NCBI RefSeq assembly: GCF_017309955.1
Contig: NZ_CP021247.1
Coordinates: 434,001-498,000, forward strand
DNA: 64,000 bases
DNA from: Novosphingobium sp. KA1
GTDB taxonomy: Bacteria; Pseudomonadota; Alphaproteobacteria; Sphingomonadales; Sphingomonadaceae
Direction of reading: 5' to 3'
Positions 58,944 to 64,000 of the stretch are shown here, in pieces (position 1 is the first letter of the stretch; every line of letters starts with the position of its first letter). Both the position numbers and the translations under genes were made by a program. The notes beneath the pieces are model-generated. The model saw only the letters and a list, made by a program, of their open reading frames with translations. It was not told the origin of the DNA and made no database searches.

Positions 58944-59555
58944 ATGTCGAAGAAAACCCTGGCGACGGGAACGTCCCCGTTCGCCCACCTGCTTTCCGGC
59001 TTCCGCGGCGCCAAGCGCGCGGAGGACGATGAACCCGAAATCCCCGAGGGCGAAGAGACCGAAGAGGAACGCGCAGCCTCGGAAGACGACGAGCAGCCCG
59101 ACGACGAGGCCAAGAAGGCCCGTCGTGCCCGCAAGGCCAAGCGCGCTGAAGACGATGACGAAGATCAGGATCCCGAAGCCGACGACGGCGACGAGGACGA
59201 GATCGGCGCCGAGGAAGACATGGACGAGGACGAGCGCAAGGCTTTCCGTCAGGGCGTTGCCCTCGGCCGTGCGCGCGAGAATTCGCGATGCGCCCGCATC
59301 TTCCGCCATCAGGGCGCCGGCCCGCGTCCGGATCTTGCCGCCACCTTGGCCTTCGGCACCCGCAACAGCAGCGCTGAAGCGGGCCGCATCCTCGGTACCG
59401 TGGGCGAAGGCAAGCAGCCGCGCGGCTCTGGCCTCGATGCCCGCATGAACGCCCGCCGCGAGGCACGCCCTGGAGCCGACGTGTCTTCGTCGACGTCCTC
59501 CAAGCCTAATTTCGGCGAGCGCGTTGCCGCGGCCGTGAAGAAGGCCGGCCGTTAA
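58944..59555 (+). CDS. Probable scaffolding protein
   Basis: A 203-residue, highly charged protein: acidic repeats (DDEPEIPEGEETEEERA, DDDEDQDPEADDGDEDE) alternate with basic runs (KKARRARKAKR), and the end is basic (NFGERVAAAVKKAGR). The low-complexity, helical profile and the place between protease and decoration protein fit a scaffold, equivalent to lambda Nu3. The assignment is by context and composition. Confidence 0.65.
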   Translation: MSKKTLATGTSPFAHLLSGFRGAKRAEDDEPEIPEGEETEEERAASEDDEQPDDEAKKARRARKAKRAEDDDEDQDPEADDGDEDEIGAEEDMDEDERKAFRQGVALGRARENSRCARIFRHQGAGPRPDLAATLAFGTRNSSAEAGRILGTVGEGKQPRGSGLDARMNARREARPGADVSSSTSSKPNFGERVAAAVKKAGR

Positions 59556-59579
59556 GGCTGGCCACTCAGGAGTAACACC

Positions 59580-59996
59580 ATGGTCACCCCCACCAACTAC
59601 GGGAACAACCCGTTCCAGCCCGGCATGCAGCAGGACGTGTTCGTCCCCGACCAGCTGATCGCCGGCGATCTGAAGGTCGTTACCAAGACCGGGACGATCG
59701 CGGCCGGCGCCGGCGTGCTGAAGCGCGGTACCGTGCTCGGCCAGATCTCGGGCGACGGCACCTACAAGACTGCCCTGCTGGCCTCGAGCGATGGCTCGCA
59801 GACGCCGGTAGTCATTCTTGCCGACGACGTCGACGCCAGCGGCGCTGCCGTATTGGCCGGCCTCTATCAGATGGGCGAATTCAACGGCAATGCGGTCACC
59901 CTGGGCACGGGCATCACCCTTGCCGCCGCAACGGCCGCGCTCGAACTGAAGAACATCTACCTGAAGACTTCGGTCTCGGCCGCCGACCCGACCTGA
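59580..59996 (+). CDS. Head decoration protein (gpD-like)
   Basis: A 138-residue protein that stabilises the expanded capsid. It begins NYGNNPFQPGMQQDVFVPDQL and includes GVLKRGTVLGQIS and VVILADDVDASGAAVLAGLYQMGEFN, matching the HDPD/gpD family. A terminator-like hairpin follows before the capsid gene. Confidence 0.9.
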   Translation: MVTPTNYGNNPFQPGMQQDVFVPDQLIAGDLKVVTKTGTIAAGAGVLKRGTVLGQISGDGTYKTALLASSDGSQTPVVILADDVDASGAAVLAGLYQMGEFNGNAVTLGTGITLAAATAALELKNIYLKTSVSAADPT

Positions 59997-60023
59997 TCGG
60001 GCCTTTCATCCCAACACCATTGT

Positions 60024-60047
60024 AGGGCGCCTCCGGGCGCCCTTTTC
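60024..60047 (+). terminator. Hairpin between decoration and capsid genes
   Basis: AGGGCGC-CTCCGG-GCGCCCT followed by TTTT forms a 7-bp intrinsic-terminator-like stem 28 nt after the gpD-like stop. It may lower or partly stop read-through into downstream genes. Confidence 0.7.
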
Positions 60048-60064
60048 TATTTCAGGAGGGCTGA

Positions 60065-61117
60065 ATGGCCGACTCTCTCTCGTATACGACCGCGGAAATC
60101 GTCCAGGTCGTTCCCAACCTCAAGGTTGCGCAGAACTTCCTGCTCGACCGCTTCTTCCCCAATCTCGTCGAATTCGACACCGAGGAAGTCGCGATCGACG
60201 TCGATGTCGGTCTGCGCCGCATGTCTCCGTTTTGCTCTCCCCTGGTCGAAGGCAAGCTGGTCGAACAGCGTCGCTACCAGACCAACAAGTTCAAGCCGGC
60301 CTACATCAAGGACAAGCGCGCACCGGATCTTCGCAAGCCGGTCCGCCGTCAGATCGGCGAACGCATCGGCGGCGAGCTCTCCGGCGAAGAACGCATGATG
60401 GCGAATCTCAACTTCGAGATGAGCGATCAGGTCGACATGGTGAACCGCCGCCTCGAGTGGATGGCCGCCAGCGCCCTCACCTCCGGCACCATCACGATTT
60501 CGGGCGATGGCTTCCCCACCACCGTCATCGACTTCGGCCGCGCGTCCACGCTGACCGTCGCGCTCACCGGCGCCGCGCGCTGGGGCCAGACGCTGAACGC
60601 CGCCGGGCGTGACACGAACATCGTCGGCCAGATCGACGCATGGGCTGCCGCGATCCTGAAATCGTCGGGCGCTGTGGTGACGGACCTCGTGTTCACGACC
60701 ACGCCCTGGTCGAAGTTCCTCATGGCGGAAGGCGTCCAGGGCGCGATCTACTACCCTGCCCTTGCCAGCCAAGGTAACGAGATCAACCCGGGTTCGCAGG
60801 TCAAGGCCGGCGCCGTCTACAAGGGCCGCTGGGGCCAGTATGACCTCTGGGTCTACAACGACTGGTACATCGACGCGAACGGCGTTGAGCAGCCGATGCT
60901 TGCCGACGGTACCGTGATCATGTCGGGCGGCGATGCCCTCATGGGCACCCGCGCCTTCGGCATGATCATCGATCCGCGCTTTGCATACGGTGCCATGGCC
61001 TACGCGCCGAAGACCTGGATCCAGGAAGATCCCGCACAGCAGATGCTGATGATGCAGTCGGCTCCGATCGTCATCCCGAGTCGCGTCAACGCCTGCCTCT
61101 GCGCAACCGTGCTCTGA
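60065..61117 (+). CDS. Major capsid protein E
   Basis: A 350-residue HK97-fold capsid protein of the lambda gpE family: NFLLDRFFPNLVEFDTEEVAIDV, LRRMSPFCSPLVEG, DKRAPDLRKPVRRQIGERIGG and the C-terminal IVIPSRVNACLCATVL, each quoted partly. AGGAGGGCTG precedes ATG 60,065. It is the most abundant structural protein. Confidence 0.92.
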   Translation: MADSLSYTTAEIVQVVPNLKVAQNFLLDRFFPNLVEFDTEEVAIDVDVGLRRMSPFCSPLVEGKLVEQRRYQTNKFKPAYIKDKRAPDLRKPVRRQIGERIGGELSGEERMMANLNFEMSDQVDMVNRRLEWMAASALTSGTITISGDGFPTTVIDFGRASTLTVALTGAARWGQTLNAAGRDTNIVGQIDAWAAAILKSSGAVVTDLVFTTTPWSKFLMAEGVQGAIYYPALASQGNEINPGSQVKAGAVYKGRWGQYDLWVYNDWYIDANGVEQPMLADGTVIMSGGDALMGTRAFGMIIDPRFAYGAMAYAPKTWIQEDPAQQMLMMQSAPIVIPSRVNACLCATVL

Positions 61118-61158
61118 GCCCGGCCCACCACCTCCCTCGCATCTGAAGGAACACCACT

Positions 61159-61419
61159 ATGGCAACTGCCAAGAGCACTTCCGCGACCTCGGAAGACGAT
61201 ACCGCCGCCGATACGGCCGAATTCACCGTGGCACCCCGCCGCACCGTGCATATCGACGGTAAGGATTTCGGCCCGGGGCAGACCGTCTCGCTCGATCCGA
61301 CCGAAGGCGAATATCTGCGCGCGCGCGGCTTCTTCACCGAGGATGACGGCACCGTTGCGGTTTCGGCCTCCGGCCCGGCCGTGAATCAGGAAGACGGCGT
61401 CCGCAAGGACGAGGCCTGA
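61159..61419 (+). CDS. Hypothetical phage head protein
   Basis: An 86-residue protein with a disordered acidic N-terminus and a beta-rich core (FTVAPRRTVHIDGKDFGPGQ, LDPTEGEYLRARGFF). Short proteins of this kind sit between capsid and connector genes in many phages. No firm family is recognised. Confidence 0.6.
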   Translation: MATAKSTSATSEDDTAADTAEFTVAPRRTVHIDGKDFGPGQTVSLDPTEGEYLRARGFFTEDDGTVAVSASGPAVNQEDGVRKDEA

Positions 61420-61422
61420 TCC

Positions 61423-61749
61423 GTGTCGATCGACTGGGATGACCTTGTCCTCGGCCCGGCGATGGGCCTCTTCGGGGAAAAGGTCATCTACACACCGCGC
61501 GGGGGCGCCCCTGTGACGATCCCCGACGCGGTGTTCGACGAGGAAGCGATCGAGCTTCAGCTGGACCAGGATGGCCAAACGACCACCCAACGCCGTCCCG
61601 TTCTGGGAATTCGCGCAAGCGCCCTGCCCGTCGAGCCGAAACAGGGCGACCGGGTGAAAATCGTGAAGACCGGCAAGGTCTACGTGGTGCGCGAGCCCAT
61701 CCCCGATGGCCACGGCCACGTACACCTCAAGCTGATGGCCACCGCATGA
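61423..61749 (+). CDS. Head-tail connector, gpFII-like
   Basis: A 108-residue protein from GTG 61,423. LVLGPAMGLFGEKVIYTPRGGAPVTIPDAVFDE and the KQGDRVKIVKTGKVYVVREP end match the phage attachment/gpFII-like family that closes the head-tail joint. It overlaps the next gene start by ATGA. Confidence 0.7.
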   Translation: MSIDWDDLVLGPAMGLFGEKVIYTPRGGAPVTIPDAVFDEEAIELQLDQDGQTTTQRRPVLGIRASALPVEPKQGDRVKIVKTGKVYVVREPIPDGHGHVHLKLMATA

Positions 61750-62288
61750 CGACCTCCCTGGACCTCCTCGATCTCGTCCACGCCGCCATTTTGGCTGCTG
61801 GCACCGATGCAGGCGATCGGATCTACCGACCAGGCGACTGGCCGTCGCAGCAGTCAACGGCGCCGCAGATCAAACTGCGGTTGCTGAGCGAAAACCGTGC
61901 ATCGATTTCGCGCAGCGGTGCACCACAGTTCACCACGACTGCAACGATCCGTGCGTTTCTTGAGCTCCAAGAACCGGCGTCGGAGGATGACGCCGGCGCC
62001 GGCATTGCTGAAGCCGCCGCCTGGAAGCTGAAGCGGCAGGCCGAAGTCGCAGTGGTCAACTCCTATCCGTTGACGCTGCAGATCCAGCAGATCGCCAGCA
62101 TCCGCGCCCAGTTCGCGTTCAAGGCCGAGGGAGCGATGCACCTGGCCATGGTCGTCCTCGATCTGGATCTGGAGTTCTACGAAGGCCCCGACAACTTCGC
62201 GCCAGTGCTTGCCGAGGATCTCGACGAGATCTCGCTCACCGCCACCAATTACCCGCCCGTCACCCTGACCGCGGGGCTCACCGAGTAA
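61746..62288 (+). CDS. Tail terminator/minor tail protein-like
   Basis: A 180-residue protein (LDLLDLVHAAILAAGTDAGDRI..., then QIKLRLLSENRASISRSGAPQFTTTATIRAFLE). The pattern of helix, then strands containing a T-rich beta hairpin, resembles tail-terminator/gpU-type proteins, which cap the tail tube. The assignment is by position and general fold pattern. Confidence 0.55.
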   Translation: MTTSLDLLDLVHAAILAAGTDAGDRIYRPGDWPSQQSTAPQIKLRLLSENRASISRSGAPQFTTTATIRAFLELQEPASEDDAGAGIAEAAAWKLKRQAEVAVVNSYPLTLQIQQIASIRAQFAFKAEGAMHLAMVVLDLDLEFYEGPDNFAPVLAEDLDEISLTATNYPPVTLTAGLTE

Positions 62289-62301
62289 ACAGGAGACCGC
62301 C

Positions 62302-62487
62302 ATGCGCGTAGTCAGCGTGCCGGGACGACGCATCGTCGACCCGGTGACCCGCCGCGTCGTCGACGAGCGAGGAATCGTCGTCAATCCCCACGATCCGCAC
62401 TGGACCCGCCTCATCGATGACGGTGACGTCGCGATCGGCGCCGACGAACCCGTCAGCACCGCCGATGCCGAGGGCGAGAAGGAGTAA
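62302..62487 (+). CDS. DUF2635 (Mu gp38-like) protein
   Basis: A 61-residue protein: RVVSVPGRRIVDPVTRRVVDERGIVV then WTRLIDDGDV, quoted partly. This is the DUF2635 family, found just before the tail sheath gene in Mu-like phages. The order here is identical. The function is unknown. Confidence 0.85.
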   Translation: MRVVSVPGRRIVDPVTRRVVDERGIVVNPHDPHWTRLIDDGDVAIGADEPVSTADAEGEKE

Positions 62488-62493
62488 GCCCCC

Positions 62494-63975
62494 ATGAGCA
62501 TCAACTTCTCAAACATCCCGTCGAACCTGCGCGTCCCGCTCTTTTATGCCGAGCTCGATCCGAGGTTCGCCAACACCACTCCAATCGCCCAGCGCGGCTT
62601 GCTCGTCGGCCAGATGACCGCAGCCGGGACCTATACGCCCGGCGTGCCCGTCCAGTTGACCTCGGTCGCTGACGGCATCGCGGGCGCCGGTGCAGGATCG
62701 GTGCTTGCCGGCATGATCCAGGCCTGGCGGGACAATGACAAAACCGGCGAGGTATGGGTGCTCCCCATCTCGGACGCCGGCGCCGCTACCGCTGCAGCCG
62801 GGACGCTTACCATCACCGGTACCGCCACCGGCAGCGGGACGATCCCGCTCTACATCGCCGGGACGAAGGTTTCGGTCGCCGTCGCGGTGGGCGACACCAT
62901 CGCGGCGATCGCCACGAACGTTGCCGCGCAAATTAATGCGGCCCTGGTACCTGTGACGGCAACGGCCGCCGCCGGCGTCGTGACCCTCACCGCGCGCAAC
63001 AAGGGCCTGGTGGGCAATGAGATCGACGTTCGCCTGTCCTATCTTGGCAGTGCCGGCGGCGAGACGCTTCCGGCAGGCGTCGCGGTCGCGATCGTTGCCC
63101 TGACGGGCGGCGCGACGAACCCGACAATCACGACGCAGCTTGCTGCACTGGGCGACAAGACGTTCGACTTCATCGTCTCCGGACTGAACGACGCCACCTC
63201 GCTCGATGCGTTGAAGGCCCTGCAGCTTGATACGACCGGACGCTGGTCGCCGATGCAGCAGCTTTACGGGCACGTCTTCACGGCAGCGCGCGGCACTGCT
63301 GGCACGCTGGCGACACTCGGCGTGGGTCGGAACGATCAGCATCTGTCGATCATCGGCTTTAACGACAGCCCCTCCCCGTTCTGGGTCTGGGCAGCTGCAC
63401 TTGTCGGTCAGGCCGCGGTCAGCCTCCGGGGCGACCCCGCCTTGCCGCTACAGTACCTGACTGTCTCGGGTGTCCTGGCGCCGCCGATCGCATCGCGCTT
63501 CTCGATCGGCGTTCGCAACTCCACGCTGCTCTACAGCGGAATCTCGACGTGGCAGGTCGATGCCAGCGGCAACATCGTGATCGAGAACATCATCACGACC
63601 TACGTCACGAATTCGCAGGGCAACAGCGACAACTCGTACCTCGAGGTCGAGACGATGTTCACCCTGATGTACGTCCTGCGTTTCATGCGATCGCGCATCG
63701 AGACGAAGTTCGGCCGCATGAAGCTGGCGGCGGATGGCACGCGCCTCATCGCCGGCAGCAAGGTCGTTACGCCCTCCTCGATCCGCGCTGACCAGATCGC
63801 CGCATATCGAGAGCTCGAGGAAGGCGGCTACGTCCAGAAGTCCGACGAATTCGCGGCGAACCTGATCGTCGAGAAGGACGCCAACACCCCCAACCGCGTG
63901 AACGTGCTCTGGCCGGGCACCCTGATCGAGCAGCTGCGCGTCTTCGCGATGCTGGTCCAGTTCCGCCTGACCTGA
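62494..63975 (+). CDS. Contractile tail sheath protein (Mu gpL-like)
   Basis: A 493-residue sheath protein. It begins NIPSNLRVPLFYAELDPRFAN and the C-terminal half contains FDFIVSGLNDATSLDALKALQLD, DNSYLEVETMFTLMYVLRFMRSRIETKF and ADQIAAYRELEEGGYVQ, in the order of the Mu sheath family. It shows the phage has a contractile tail. A 200-residue insertion rich in Ala/Thr/Gly lies in the surface domain. Confidence 0.92.
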   Translation: MSINFSNIPSNLRVPLFYAELDPRFANTTPIAQRGLLVGQMTAAGTYTPGVPVQLTSVADGIAGAGAGSVLAGMIQAWRDNDKTGEVWVLPISDAGAATAAAGTLTITGTATGSGTIPLYIAGTKVSVAVAVGDTIAAIATNVAAQINAALVPVTATAAAGVVTLTARNKGLVGNEIDVRLSYLGSAGGETLPAGVAVAIVALTGGATNPTITTQLAALGDKTFDFIVSGLNDATSLDALKALQLDTTGRWSPMQQLYGHVFTAARGTAGTLATLGVGRNDQHLSIIGFNDSPSPFWVWAAALVGQAAVSLRGDPALPLQYLTVSGVLAPPIASRFSIGVRNSTLLYSGISTWQVDASGNIVIENIITTYVTNSQGNSDNSYLEVETMFTLMYVLRFMRSRIETKFGRMKLAADGTRLIAGSKVVTPSSIRADQIAAYRELEEGGYVQKSDEFAANLIVEKDANTPNRVNVLWPGTLIEQLRVFAMLVQFRLT

Positions 63976-63985
63976 GGACCCCACG

Positions 63986-64000
63986 ATGGCCACCAACAAT
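63986..64000 (+). CDS. Start of the next tail gene (probably tail tube), cut by window edge
   Basis: ATG 63,986 with GAGGACC just upstream opens MATNN at the window edge. In Mu-type order the tail tube protein follows the sheath, which is inferred from position only. Confidence 0.4.

Overview
The window is high-GC alphaproteobacterial DNA. The sphingan-like exopolysaccharide (EPS) genes, the type I secretion genes next to them, the dad operon and the small zinc-ribbon protein all suggest a sphingomonad (Sphingomonadales, Novosphingobium-like). This assignment rests on gene content and protein character, not on a database match.

Region 1 (1-30,092) is an EPS synthesis, export and modification locus. 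It holds a polysaccharide co-polymerase/BY-kinase (554-2740), a Wzx-type flippase, a large secreted protein of unknown function, and three glycosyltransferases, one cut by the left window edge. It also has a Wzy/O-antigen-ligase-type protein, an acyltransferase-3, a pyruvyltransferase, an OPX export lipoprotein, an outer-membrane beta-barrel protein, a SleB-type hydrolase, and the priming sugar-phosphate transferase (28,887-29,828). A complete type I secretion set (TolC, PrtD-type ABC transporter, HlyD adaptor; 23,504-28,227) sits inside the locus. Its likely cargo is also here: a GH16 glycanase fused to RTX repeats and a small RTX protein. A second GH16 enzyme carries a signal peptide. The inferred flow is priming, repeat-unit assembly with pyruvyl and acyl decoration, Wzx/Wzy polymerisation, PCP/OPX export, and trimming by secreted glycanases. 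Two families of short palindromic or terminal-inverted-repeat elements lie at gene 3' ends and supply stop codons or C-terminal residues.

Region 2 (30,093-36,850) is ordinary chromosome: an Lrp/AsnC regulator divergent from alanine racemase, D-amino-acid dehydrogenase and a RidA protein (D-/L-alanine catabolism), a small CxxC protein, an OmpA-family protein, and a decayed arylsulfatase gene.

Region 3 (about 36,850 to the right edge) is a prophage that continues beyond the window. A leftward early operon carries AlpA-like, ASCH-like, ParB-like, GapR-like and CII-like genes. A divergent Cro/CI switch has clear 18-bp operators at 43,482-43,567. Next comes an accessory block of lower-GC cargo (44.0-48.9 kb): a Cas2/SinR-like protein coupled to a HEPN-motif protein, a lipoprotein, a HigBA toxin-antitoxin pair, an FRG-domain protein and a ribbon-helix-helix pair. 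The late genes follow: lambda-type terminase, gpW, portal, S49 protease, decoration protein D and capsid E, then Mu-type DUF2635 and a contractile tail sheath. The phage is therefore a lambda-head/Mu-tail mosaic myovirus. No integrase or transposase is visible in the window.
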